DNA from: Flavobacterium sp. UBA6195
GTDB lineage: Bacteria; Bacteroidota; Bacteroidia; Flavobacteriales; Flavobacteriaceae
Direction of reading: 5' to 3'
NCBI RefSeq assembly: GCF_002422095.1
Contig: NZ_DITB01000111.1
Coordinates: forward strand, 1 to 28,517
DNA: 28,517 nt
The notes below the pieces were generated by a model. The model searched no databases, had not been told where the DNA came from, and saw only the letters and a list, made by a program, of their open reading frames with translations. Positions 1-8,073 of this stretch are shown piece after piece. Both the position numbers and the translations under genes were made by a program. Positions within the stretch are counted from its first letter, which is position 1. Every line of letters begins with the position of its first letter.

Positions 1-42
1 AATCAATTTTTAAATTTTGTTAATTGTACTTTCATAAATAAT

Positions 43-50
43 TATCTTTG
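43..50 (+). promoter_or_regulatory. -7 box of uvrA promoter
   Basis: TATCTTTG matches the Bacteroidetes -7 consensus TAnnTTTG and ends 21 bp before the uvrA ATG. TTG triplets at 17-19 and 24-26 are possible -33 elements but neither has the ideal 19-bp spacer. An in-frame TTG at 48 lies inside this box, so it is not the start codon. Confidence 0.6.
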
Positions 51-71
51 CAAATCATTTTAAAATCAACA

Positions 72-2861
72 ATGACACAACCTGATTTTTCTACCTTAGA
101 ACCTAAAAAAAACATTCTAATTAAAGGGGCGCAATTGCATAACCTTAAAAATTTAGATGTTGCTATACCTAGAAATAAATTAGTAGTTATTACTGGACTT
201 TCCGGTTCTGGTAAGTCAAGTTTGGCTTTTGACACCTTGTATGCTGAAGGACAACGCAGATATGTTGAAAGTTTATCATCATATGCACGTCAGTTTTTAG
301 GAAGATTAGACAAACCTAAAGTAGAATACATCAAAGGAATTGCTCCCGCAATTGCTATTGAACAAAAAGTAAATACCAGCAACGCGCGTTCCACCGTTGG
401 AACTTCTACCGAAATTTATGATTATTTAAAGCTTCTTTTTGCCCGAATTGGAAAAACTTACTCACCTATTTCTGGTAAAGAAGTCAAAAAAGATACAGTT
501 TCTGATGTGATTAATGACATCAAAACATTTCCAATTGATAGTAAATGGTTGCTGCTTGCTCCAATTCATTTAGAAGAAGGAAGAGTATTAGAAGACAAGC
601 TAAAAGTACTGTTACAACAAGGTTTTGCACGTATTTTAGTAGATAACGAAATGGTTCGTTTGGATACCATAGACCAACACCAATTAGATAACAAAGACAT
701 TCTCCTTATTGTTGACCGAATTGTCGTTAAAGACGAAGAAGAATTCTATAATCGATTAGCCGATGCCGTGCAAACCGCTTTTTACGAAGGAAAAGGTATT
801 TGCTATTTGCAAGAAGTTGATTCAAAAAAACGTTTAGAATTCAGTTCTAATTTTGAATTGGATGGGATTACGTTTTTAGAACCAAATATTCACTTGTTCA
901 GTTTCAACAATCCTTACGGAGCTTGTCCAACATGTGAAGGCTACGGAAGTGTTATCGGAATTGATGAGGATTTAGTAATTCCCAATACCGCTTTATCCAT
1001 TTATGAAAATGCTGTTTTCCCTTGGCGTGGCGAGAGTATGGGTTGGTATCGCGACCAATTGGTAAACAATGCTTATAAATTCGATTTCCCAATTCACAAA
1101 CCGTTTTTCGAACTTTCAGACGAACAAAAACAACTGATTTGGGATGGAAATTCCTATTTCACTGGATTACATGATTTCTTTGCCGAATTAGAAGAGAAAA
1201 ACTATAAAATTCAAAACCGTGTTTTGCTTTCGAGATATCGCGGAAAAACAAAATGTACTACTTGTAAAGGAAAACGTTTACGATATGAAGCCAATTTCAT
1301 CAAAGTTGGCGGAAAAACGATTTCCGATTTAGTAGATTTACCAATTATAAACTTAATCGAATTCTTCAAAAAATTAGAATTAAACGAATACGATGCTAAA
1401 GTTGCCAAACGTTTATTAATCGAAATCAACAATCGTCTAGACTTTTTATTCAACGTTGGATTAAGTTATTTGACTTTAAATCGCAACTCTAATTCGCTTT
1501 CTGGTGGTGAATCGCAACGAATTAACTTAGCCACTTCGTTAGGAAGTAGTTTGGTCGGTTCGATGTACATTTTAGACGAACCAAGCATCGGATTACATCC
1601 AAAAGACACCGAAAGATTAATCGAAGTATTGAAAGATTTACGTGATTTAGGCAATACCGTAATTGTAGTAGAACACGACGAAGACATCATGAAAGCTGCC
1701 GATATGATTATCGATATTGGTCCAGAAGCAGGAACTCATGGCGGTGAATTAGTCGCTCAAGGAACGTATGATGAAATCCTTAAAGCCGATTCATTAACCG
1801 CTAAATATCTGAATGGAAAAGAAGAAATTTCGGTTCCAAAAACCAGAAGAAAATTCAAAAATCACATCGAAGTTATTGGCGCGAGAGAAAATAACTTGAA
1901 GAATGAAAATTTTACTTTCCCATTAGAATGTTTAACAGTGATTACAGGTGTTTCAGGAAGTGGAAAAAGTACATTAGTTAAAAAGATTCTGTTTCCAGCC
2001 ATTCAAAAGAAATTAGAAGGTGTTGGTGAAAAAGCAGGTCAATTTACTGAATTACAAGGAAGTTTCTCTCATATCAAACATATAGAATACGTAGACCAAA
2101 ATCCGATTGGAAGAAGTTCGCGTTCGAATCCAGTTACTTATATTAAAGCTTACGATGATATTCGAGATTTATTTGCGAAACAAAACGTTTCTAAACTTCG
2201 AAATTATCAAGCCAAACATTTCTCTTTCAACGTTGATGGCGGAAGATGTGAAGTGTGTAAAGGCGATGGCGAAGTAACCATCGAAATGCAATTTATGGCG
2301 GATGTTCATTTGGAATGTGAAGCTTGTAACGGAAAACGTTTCAAAAAAGAAGTGTTAGAAGTTACTTTCGAAAACAAAAACATTGATGATATTTTAAAAA
2401 TGACCATTGATGAAGCGTTGAATTTCTTTACCGAACAAAAACAAACTAAAATCACCCAGAAATTACAACCTTTACAAGACGTTGGTTTGGGTTATGTGCA
2501 ATTAGGACAATCCTCTTCTACCCTTTCTGGTGGCGAGGCGCAACGTATTAAATTGGCTTCGTTCTTAGTAAAAGGTACAATTAAAGACAAAGCATTATTT
2601 GTTTTTGACGAACCTACAACGGGTTTGCATTTTCACGATATCAAAAAATTATTAGCTTCGTTTGATGCGTTATTGGAAAAAGGACATTCAATAATCGTTA
2701 TCGAACACAATTTAGATTTAATCAAATGTGCTGATTACATTTTAGATATTGGTCCAGAAGGTGGTGAAAATGGTGGAAAATTAGTAGCGTTCGGAACGCC
2801 AGAAGAAGTAGCTAAAAATAAAAACTCAGTTACAGGAAAATATTTAAAAGAGAAACTATAA
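72..2861 (+). CDS. uvrA: UvrABC excinuclease subunit A
   Basis: DNA-damage recognition ATPase of nucleotide excision repair; as a dimer it finds lesions and loads UvrB. 929 aa, normal for UvrA. Two ABC modules are visible: Walker A GLSGSGKS at residues 42-49 and GVSGSGKS at 626-633; signatures LSGGES at 476-481 and LSGGEA at 818-823; Walker B/D-loop ILDEPSIGLHP and VFDEPTTGLHF. The C-terminal zinc module is intact (C726, C729, C749, C752). The first zinc module keeps only the second pair (C285, C288); where E. coli has CPxC this protein reads ELDGITF, which I believe is usual in Bacteroidetes. The ATG at 72 is chosen because the in-frame TTG at 48 overlaps the promoter -7 box. The next gene begins on the base after its stop, so the two are probably co-transcribed. 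Confidence 0.97.
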   Translation: MTQPDFSTLEPKKNILIKGAQLHNLKNLDVAIPRNKLVVITGLSGSGKSSLAFDTLYAEGQRRYVESLSSYARQFLGRLDKPKVEYIKGIAPAIAIEQKVNTSNARSTVGTSTEIYDYLKLLFARIGKTYSPISGKEVKKDTVSDVINDIKTFPIDSKWLLLAPIHLEEGRVLEDKLKVLLQQGFARILVDNEMVRLDTIDQHQLDNKDILLIVDRIVVKDEEEFYNRLADAVQTAFYEGKGICYLQEVDSKKRLEFSSNFELDGITFLEPNIHLFSFNNPYGACPTCEGYGSVIGIDEDLVIPNTALSIYENAVFPWRGESMGWYRDQLVNNAYKFDFPIHKPFFELSDEQKQLIWDGNSYFTGLHDFFAELEEKNYKIQNRVLLSRYRGKTKCTTCKGKRLRYEANFIKVGGKTISDLVDLPIINLIEFFKKLELNEYDAKVAKRLLIEINNRLDFLFNVGLSYLTLNRNSNSLSGGESQRINLATSLGSSLVGSMYILDEPSIGLHPKDTERLIEVLKDLRDLGNTVIVVEHDEDIMKAADMIIDIGPEAGTHGGELVAQGTYDEILKADSLTAKYLNGKEEISVPKTRRKFKNHIEVIGARENNLKNENFTFPLECLTVITGVSGSGKSTLVKKILFPAIQKKLEGVGEKAGQFTELQGSFSHIKHIEYVDQNPIGRSSRSNPVTYIKAYDDIRDLFAKQNVSKLRNYQAKHFSFNVDGGRCEVCKGDGEVTIEMQFMADVHLECEACNGKRFKKEVLEVTFENKNIDDILKMTIDEALNFFTEQKQTKITQKLQPLQDVGLGYVQLGQSSSTLSGGEAQRIKLASFLVKGTIKDKALFVFDEPTTGLHFHDIKKLLASFDALLEKGHSIIVIEHNLDLIKCADYILDIGPEGGENGGKLVAFGTPEEVAKNKNSVTGKYLKEKL

Positions 2862-4058
2862 ATGATAAACCCATCTGCAAACGGTTGGATTGACAAATTC
2901 TTTGCTGAAAACAATGACAATTTCATTGATTTTCAAGGCAATACTTTGTCATTTTATGAAGATTGTAGAACTACAGGTTTTATTTATGGTTATGTGGTAC
3001 GCTACCAACTTCAAAACCAAATCAATACCTCAAAATGGTCGTATGATGAAGTGACGAAAGTTGGTTTTTTGAATACGCTTTTTTCGTTATATCGTATCGA
3101 AAAATCAAACGGAACGAAAGAGGATTTCATCAATTCGGTTTACCAATTTTACAAAATCATTCAACCTGAAAACCTGAATTTCATCAAAAAATTACTTCCA
3201 GAAGGGACACACAGTTCACGCTTAGAAAAAATTATAGATGACCGAATCCAAACGAATAATAATACGATTAGCAAGAATTTCTCGCACATCATTACCAATG
3301 CGCTTTTATTTATTGATGTTTTGGCATTCGAACATTTTTTAAAAAATGAAACGTTACCGTCAGATTATCTGAAAAATGTAGAATCGGATTGTATCAAAAT
3401 TGTTTCATTGGCTTTAAAAATTAAAGAGCGAAAATCAAAATACGATGAATTATTGGTGAAATTGTTTGAAAATTCAATTCGTTATACCAAATTCAATACT
3501 ATTGAAAACATTGAATTATCGGAAATAAAATTGATGCGACACACTTCTTTATTAGAACGTTTATATTTATTAGACATTGCACAAATGGCACTTTGGAGTG
3601 ATGAAAAATTGGAACCTAATGAAGAGCATTTCTTACAACTTTTGAGTTCGGAATTAGAATTAAAAGCTAGTTTACTTGAAAAAAGCACAAAAGAAATAAA
3701 TGATTTTATCGAAAAATACAGGGCGGAAATTCCGTTTTTTAATTATTCGAATCCAATAAAACATTTTTACGACCAAGCCAATAAAAATGTAACCAAACTT
3801 ATCATTCGCAACAAAGATCGATTAACCAAAGAAATCAAGGAAAGTGGTGAATTGATGCAGCTTTTAGCCAAATCTACCACAAAAGATTTAAGCAAAGATG
3901 AAAAAAAGAAAGTAAAAAAACAGTTGCTCGATATCTGTAAAACAGTTCCATCGTTGACTATCTTTTTACTTCCTGGTGGTGGCTTGTTATTGCCTATTTT
4001 AATAAAATTTATTCCACAGTTATTGCCATCGGCTTTTAATGAAAATTTAGAGGATTAA
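2862..4058 (+). CDS. LETM1-related protein with TerB-like middle region
   Basis: 398-aa protein of uncertain function. The last ~35 residues (about 362-392) read TIFLLPGGGLLLPILIKF followed by IPQLLPSAF, the hydrophobic Pro/Gly pattern of the LETM1 domain; from memory such flavobacterial proteins are annotated LETM1-related biofilm-associated proteins. A middle stretch around residues 230-262 (LLDIAQMALWSDEKLEPNEE) resembles a TerB-like helical domain. The remainder is Lys/Glu-rich and probably helical, with no signal peptide. The ATG directly abuts the uvrA stop, which suggests co-transcription or translational coupling, though a DNA-repair role is not implied. Its TAA overlaps the stop of the convergent carbonic anhydrase gene. 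The similarity to mitochondrial LETM1 is confined to the C-terminus, so an ion-transport role should not be assumed. Confidence 0.8.
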   Translation: MINPSANGWIDKFFAENNDNFIDFQGNTLSFYEDCRTTGFIYGYVVRYQLQNQINTSKWSYDEVTKVGFLNTLFSLYRIEKSNGTKEDFINSVYQFYKIIQPENLNFIKKLLPEGTHSSRLEKIIDDRIQTNNNTISKNFSHIITNALLFIDVLAFEHFLKNETLPSDYLKNVESDCIKIVSLALKIKERKSKYDELLVKLFENSIRYTKFNTIENIELSEIKLMRHTSLLERLYLLDIAQMALWSDEKLEPNEEHFLQLLSSELELKASLLEKSTKEINDFIEKYRAEIPFFNYSNPIKHFYDQANKNVTKLIIRNKDRLTKEIKESGELMQLLAKSTTKDLSKDEKKKVKKQLLDICKTVPSLTIFLLPGGGLLLPILIKFIPQLLPSAFNENLED

Positions 4059-4690
4059 AACTTCAACTGATACACATCATCTAAATCTTTATCACAATTA
4101 AAATTTACACCTAAATCGGTAACATAACCATCGTTAAGTCCATAAACCCAACCGTGTAAGGATAATTCTTGTCCATTTTTCCAAGCGGTTTGAACAATGG
4201 ATGTTTTAGCTAAATCCATAACTTGTTCTTTTACGTTGATTTCAACAAATTTATTAAAGCGTTCCTTTTCATTTGTAATGGCATCCAACTCATTTTGGTG
4301 AAAACGATAGACATCTTTAATATGACGAATCCAATTGTCGATGATTCCTATTGAACTATTTCCCATCGCTGCTTTTACTCCTCCACAACCATAATGTCCA
4401 CAAACAATTACATGTTTTACTTTCAATGCATTTACAGCATAATCCAAAACACTCAACATATTCATATCAGAATGTACCACCATATTGGCAATATTTCGGT
4501 GAACAAAAACTTCGCCTGGTTCTGCCCCAATAATCTCATTAGCTGGCACGCGACTATCAGAACAACCTATCCACAATAATGGTGGATTTTGACCATCAGC
4601 TAAATTTTTGAAATAATTAGAGTCTAGAGCTAGTTTACTTTCTACCCATTTTTTATTATTATCCAATATCTTTTTATAAAAATCACTCAT
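4055..4690 (-). CDS. beta-class carbonic anhydrase (Can-like)
   Basis: Interconverts CO2 and bicarbonate in the cytoplasm. 211 aa, the usual length of bacterial beta-carbonic anhydrases. Zinc ligands C43 (in GCSDSRVP), H99 and C102 (in CGHYGCGG) are present, as is the catalytic Asp45-Arg47 dyad. Start taken at MSDFYKK; an ATG two codons upstream (4696) is also possible. It lies downstream of another carbonic anhydrase and a SulP transporter on the same strand, but a hairpin-plus-T-run at 4720-4760 separates it from them, so it may have its own promoter or be reached by read-through. The two anhydrases belong to clearly different subgroups (CSDSRVPANE here, CIDSRTSAE in the neighbour), so this is not a recent tandem duplication. 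Its stop codon overlaps that of the convergent gene at 2862-4058. Confidence 0.95.
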   Translation of the reverse strand: MSDFYKKILDNNKKWVESKLALDSNYFKNLADGQNPPLLWIGCSDSRVPANEIIGAEPGEVFVHRNIANMVVHSDMNMLSVLDYAVNALKVKHVIVCGHYGCGGVKAAMGNSSIGIIDNWIRHIKDVYRFHQNELDAITNEKERFNKFVEINVKEQVMDLAKTSIVQTAWKNGQELSLHGWVYGLNDGYVTDLGVNFNCDKDLDDVYQLKF

Positions 4691-4719
4691 TATCATATAA
4701 ATAGTGTATAAATATAAAA

Positions 4720-4760
4720 TAAAAAGCTATCATTTCTAAATAATATAGAAAATAGATAGC
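4720..4760 (-). terminator. candidate rho-independent terminator after upstream carbonic anhydrase
   Basis: On the minus strand an imperfect hairpin (GCTATC 4755-4760 pairing with 4726-4731, plus inner AGAA/TTCT pairs) is followed by TTTTTATTTTA. It sits 21 bp after the stop of the gene at 4781-5464. The stem is A/T-rich and imperfect, so termination may be partial. Confidence 0.55.
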
Positions 4761-4780
4761 ATTTAAATTTTGATTTCAAA

Positions 4781-5464
4781 TTAGTGTCTCAATGCTGCTA
4801 CTGTAAATTCAGGGTTCATATCATCCTTAATATATAATACATCATCGTAAAAAGTTACAACACCTGTTTCAATATCATGCATGGCTCCAACAATTCCAAT
4901 TTGTCCATTTTCTAACATTTGCTCCAAAACAAAGCTTCTTTCAATGATATTTTTTACACTTCTTTTTACATTGATTTCTGCCACGTTCTCAACAAACTCA
5001 CTATTCTTTGAACTTCTTTCAGAAGTAGTTACTTTTTCTTCGTAAACTGCTGGTTGAATTTTAGATAATAATTCCGTTAAATTACCCATTTCTACATGGT
5101 CGCAAGCACCTTTTACAGCACCACATTTAGAATGTCCTAAAACAACAATCAATTTGGAGCCAGCTACTTTACATGCGAATTCCATACTCCCTAAAATATC
5201 AGTATTAACAATATTTCCTGCAATTCTTACCGAAAAAACATCTCCTAACCCTTGGTCAAAAATTAACTCCGCTGAAGTTCTACTATCAATACAACTTAAA
5301 ATGGTTGCAAAAGGCCATTGTCCATCTCTAGTTTCATTAACCTGTTCTAATAAATTGCGATTAGCTTTCAAATTATTTATAAAACGATTATTACCTTCTT
5401 GTAAAAATTGTAATGCTTTACGAGGCGTCATCTGCGCTTGTGTTTCTTTATTATGTGCTTTCAT
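4781..5464 (-). CDS. beta-class carbonic anhydrase, SulP-linked
   Basis: Reversible CO2 hydration enzyme of the beta class, 227 aa. Zinc ligands C58 (ILSCIDSRTSAE), H111 and C114 (LGHSKCGA) are visible, with the Asp60-Arg62 dyad. No signal peptide, so cytoplasmic. Its start codon lies one base after the stop of the SulP transporter gene, so the two are almost certainly one transcript. Fusions and operons of SulP transporters with carbonic anhydrases are known in bacteria and are interpreted as bicarbonate transport systems; this arrangement is the unfused form. The C-terminal part (GIVGAMHDIETGVVTFYDD) is typical of the family and complete. Confidence 0.95.
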   Translation of the reverse strand: MKAHNKETQAQMTPRKALQFLQEGNNRFINNLKANRNLLEQVNETRDGQWPFATILSCIDSRTSAELIFDQGLGDVFSVRIAGNIVNTDILGSMEFACKVAGSKLIVVLGHSKCGAVKGACDHVEMGNLTELLSKIQPAVYEEKVTTSERSSKNSEFVENVAEINVKRSVKNIIERSFVLEQMLENGQIGIVGAMHDIETGVVTFYDDVLYIKDDMNPEFTVAALRH

Positions 5465-5465
5465 A

Positions 5466-7061
5466 TTATTCTTTATCTTCTTTTGAATCTTTTATTTTTA
5501 CGTGTTGAAACTCCGTAATATCTAAATTATATTGCTCTTTAAATCCTATTAAAGTTAAAGTAATATCTTTATCCTTTACTGTTACATTTCTAAAATCTTT
5601 GATCAATTCAACTACATCAAAATCAATATATTTTGTATGAGATGCATCAATAACTAATTTAGAACCATAAGGAATTTGACCTAATGTGGTTTTTATCGCT
5701 GCCTTATTTAAAAATGACACTTCTTGCGCTAATTTAATAGTAATAACATCACCATCATGAAAAGATTCTTTCTTAAACGAATAAGCAATCTTTAGATTTT
5801 GATATAAAATAAAGATGATGCTCACTGCTAAACCTATTCCTACACCTTTTAATAAATCAATACGCACAACAGCTATTACCGTAATAATAAAAGGAATAAA
5901 CTGAGAATAACCATTTTTCCACAAATGAACAAACACACTAGGCTTTGCCAATTTATACCCCACCATCAATAAAACTGCAGCCAATGCTGCTAAAGGAATC
6001 TTATTCAAAATAAATGGAATTGAAAGTGCAAACGTAAATAACAACACTCCATGAAAGATCGTTGCTAATTTAGTTCGCCCTCCAGAATTTATATTTGCAG
6101 ATGAACGAACAACAACTGAAGTCATCGGTAATCCACCTAATAAACCACTCAAAATATTACCTATACCTTGAGCTTTTAATTCTCTATTAGTATCTGTAAA
6201 TCGTTTAAAAGGATCTAGTTTATCAGTAGCTTCAATACACAACAAAGTTTCAATAGAAGCTACTACAGCAATAGTTACAGCAACAATCCAAACTTTTTCG
6301 TTAGTCAATTCAGTAAAATTTGGTAAGGCGAAACCGTTTTGAATTTCACCAAAAGAAGGCAAACTCACTAAATGATTTTGAGTCACAATAGCTAGATTAG
6401 AACCCGATTGTATGAAAAACTCATTCAACAAAATACTAACTACTACTACAACTAAAGCTCCTGGTATCACTTTTATTTTTTGCAAAGCAGGAGTTTTTTC
6501 CCAAAAAATCAATATTGCTATCGACAATAATGCTATTATTAAAGCTCCTGTGTGAATATAATTTATGGATTCTATTAACGTGTCAAATGTAGAATGACCT
6601 GATTTCTCTAGATAGAAAAAATCGCCTTCATTATCAATATCATGACCAAAAGCATGTGGAATTTGCTTTAAAATAATAATAATACCTATAGCTGCTAACA
6701 TGCCTTCTATTACACTAGTAGGAAAATAATTAGAAAAACTACCGGCTTTCAAAAAACCCAAAGCAATCTGAATTAATCCAGCTAATAAAACAGCTACTAA
6801 AAAAATATCAAACCCACCTAATTCTGTAATAGCAGTCAATACGATTGCCGTTAATCCAGCAGCTGGACCAGTAACACTTAATGACGAATTACTTAAAATA
6901 CCTACTACTACACCACCTATTACACCTGAAACTATTCCTGAAAATAAAGGAGCTCCAGACGCTAAAGCTATACCCAAACATAAGGGTAAAGCTACTAAAA
7001 ACACAACCAAACCAGATGCAAGATCTCCTCTTACATTGGAAAAAATAGAATGTTTATTCAT
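5466..7061 (-). CDS. SulP-family anion transporter with STAS domain (probable bicarbonate transporter)
   Basis: 531-aa inner-membrane protein. Residues ~1-400 are a series of hydrophobic segments with the SulP hallmark SVTGPAAGLTAIV near residue 65; residues ~430-525 form a cytoplasmic STAS domain (KLVIDASHTKYIDFDVVELI). SulP proteins carry sulfate, bicarbonate or other anions. Substrate is not readable from sequence, but the carbonic anhydrase gene starting one base after its stop points to bicarbonate (inference). The ATG at 7061 follows a 65-bp gap from the small exported protein at 7127-7417, with no obvious TAnnTTTG box in that gap, so it may belong to a transcript starting further upstream. 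No sulfate-assimilation genes are nearby, which slightly weakens a sulfate role. Confidence 0.93.
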   Translation of the reverse strand: MNKHSIFSNVRGDLASGLVVFLVALPLCLGIALASGAPLFSGIVSGVIGGVVVGILSNSSLSVTGPAAGLTAIVLTAITELGGFDIFLVAVLLAGLIQIALGFLKAGSFSNYFPTSVIEGMLAAIGIIIILKQIPHAFGHDIDNEGDFFYLEKSGHSTFDTLIESINYIHTGALIIALLSIAILIFWEKTPALQKIKVIPGALVVVVVSILLNEFFIQSGSNLAIVTQNHLVSLPSFGEIQNGFALPNFTELTNEKVWIVAVTIAVVASIETLLCIEATDKLDPFKRFTDTNRELKAQGIGNILSGLLGGLPMTSVVVRSSANINSGGRTKLATIFHGVLLFTFALSIPFILNKIPLAALAAVLLMVGYKLAKPSVFVHLWKNGYSQFIPFIITVIAVVRIDLLKGVGIGLAVSIIFILYQNLKIAYSFKKESFHDGDVITIKLAQEVSFLNKAAIKTTLGQIPYGSKLVIDASHTKYIDFDVVELIKDFRNVTVKDKDITLTLIGFKEQYNLDITEFQHVKIKDSKEDKE

Positions 7062-7126
7062 GAAAAAATTTTATAATACGTTATTACTACACTCAAACAA
7101 AATGAAAAGTGCGATGAAAAAAAGTA

Positions 7127-7417
7127 TTATAAAATATTAGGAGGTGGAGAAAAAATTTGATGCGCCAAATTAGTAAAACTCAAATCATGCTCTACTAATA
7201 CATTTAATTCAATTACATCAGATTGAACAAAACTGATAGGAGCATAACTAAATAGAGGTACCGATTTAATTTCATTGAAAGGAATATGATTTTCTTCTTC
7301 TTCACACATTGTATAAAAACAAGACGTATCAGCCTTTTTATCTATTAAACCAACTAAAGTTGGCGTTGATAAAAAGGCTATAAAAATGAATAAAAATACA
7401 TTTACCAATGATTTCAT
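7127..7417 (-). CDS. small exported or membrane-anchored protein, function unknown
   Basis: 96 aa with an N-terminal hydrophobic segment (VNVFLFIFIAFLSTPTLVGL, residues 5-24) that could be a signal peptide or anchor. The mature part has an acidic patch (CEEEEN) and two Cys (SCFYTMC) and ends in SPPPNIL. I do not recognise a family. It lies upstream of the SulP gene on the same strand (65-bp gap) and may share its transcript. TATATTCG (minus strand, 7422-7429) is a near match to a -7 box but sits so close to the ATG that the mRNA would be nearly leaderless. A real gene is likely from the coherent exported-protein layout, but function is open. Confidence 0.65.
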   Translation of the reverse strand: MKSLVNVFLFIFIAFLSTPTLVGLIDKKADTSCFYTMCEEEENHIPFNEIKSVPLFSYAPISFVQSDVIELNVLVEHDLSFTNLAHQIFSPPPNIL

Positions 7418-7465
7418 TTTGCGAATATACTATTTCAAACCGAAAACTCATCAAAATTTATCATA

Positions 7466-7498
7466 AAAAAAAACACCTTTAAAAGGTGCTTTTTTTAT
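7466..7498 (-). terminator. bidirectional rho-independent terminator after dps
   Basis: CACCTT (7474-7479) pairs with AAGGTG (7483-7488), extended by flanking A/T pairs, with A8-9 on the left and T7-8 on the right so that both strands end in a T-run. It immediately follows the dps stop codon on the minus strand. Confidence 0.85.
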
Positions 7499-7977
7499 TA
7501 AATTTCTTCGTTTAACCAAGCTTTCAACATCCAATTGGTTTTTTCTTGTTCTGCAATAAAATCACTCATCATCGAATTGGTTCCTTCATCACTTATTTCA
7601 GCGGCTTTTATCAAAATTTGTCTTTCTAATTGCAAAAGAACACTAATAGATTCTAATATTAATTGAATCGCTTCTTCATCATTAGAAATATCTTTACCTA
7701 CCCTTAACTTACTATTAGCTATGTAATCTGAAAAAGTATGCAATGGAACACCACCTAATGTTAGAACACGTTCAGCTATTAAATCAATTTTTATTTGACT
7801 ATCGTTATACAGCTCTTCAAATTTTAAATGCAAATCAAAAAAACGCTTTCCTCGAATATTCCAATGCAATCCTCTTAAATTTTGATAATAAATTTGAAAA
7901 TTAGATAACAAGCCATTTAAATCTTTTACTAATGCTTCAGATTCTGTTACGGGTAATCCTAAACTGTTAATTTTCAT
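7498..7977 (-). CDS. dps: Dps-family DNA-binding ferritin-like protein
   Basis: Dodecameric mini-ferritin that oxidises Fe(II) with peroxide and protects DNA. 159 aa, typical length. The inter-subunit ferroxidase motif is clear: H38-W-N-I-R-G, then DLH50LKFE54ELYND. The helical pattern continues to the end (LQLERQILIKAAEISDEGT). No signal peptide. Divergently transcribed from an OxyR gene, with a 96-bp intergenic region holding both promoters, so peroxide-dependent induction by OxyR is likely (known for dps in other bacteria; inferred here). A terminator follows directly, so it is a single-gene transcript. The N-terminus is short, without a Lys-rich DNA-binding tail, so DNA binding itself is uncertain. 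Confidence 0.95.
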   Translation of the reverse strand: MKINSLGLPVTESEALVKDLNGLLSNFQIYYQNLRGLHWNIRGKRFFDLHLKFEELYNDSQIKIDLIAERVLTLGGVPLHTFSDYIANSKLRVGKDISNDEEAIQLILESISVLLQLERQILIKAAEISDEGTNSMMSDFIAEQEKTNWMLKAWLNEEI

Positions 7978-7996
7978 ATTTTAAATTTTATTTTAC

Positions 7997-8004
7997 CAAA
8001 TTTA
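7997..8004 (-). promoter_or_regulatory. -7 box of dps promoter
   Basis: The minus strand reads TAAATTTG, an exact TAnnTTTG match, 19 bp before the dps ATG. No good TTG is seen at the -33 distance, which would fit an activator-dependent promoter (inference). Confidence 0.6.
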
Positions 8005-8048
8005 CAAAATTTTAAGTCTTTTTTTTCATAAGTTAAATTGATAGTTTT

Positions 8049-8056
8049 TATATTTG
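8049..8056 (+). promoter_or_regulatory. -7 box of oxyR promoter
   Basis: TATATTTG is an exact TAnnTTTG match, 17 bp before the oxyR ATG. The in-frame codons upstream of 8074 run through this box, supporting 8074 as the start. Confidence 0.6.
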
Positions 8057-8073
8057 TATCAAATTTATCAATA

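Noticed and set aside
48..71. Longer N-terminus of UvrA from an in-frame TTG
   Set aside because: The TTG is part of the TATCTTTG -7 box; the ATG at 72 gives the normal UvrA start.
4351..4579. Plus-strand ORFs inside the carbonic anhydrase gene
   Set aside because: Antisense shadows of a gene with a complete set of zinc ligands and catalytic residues.
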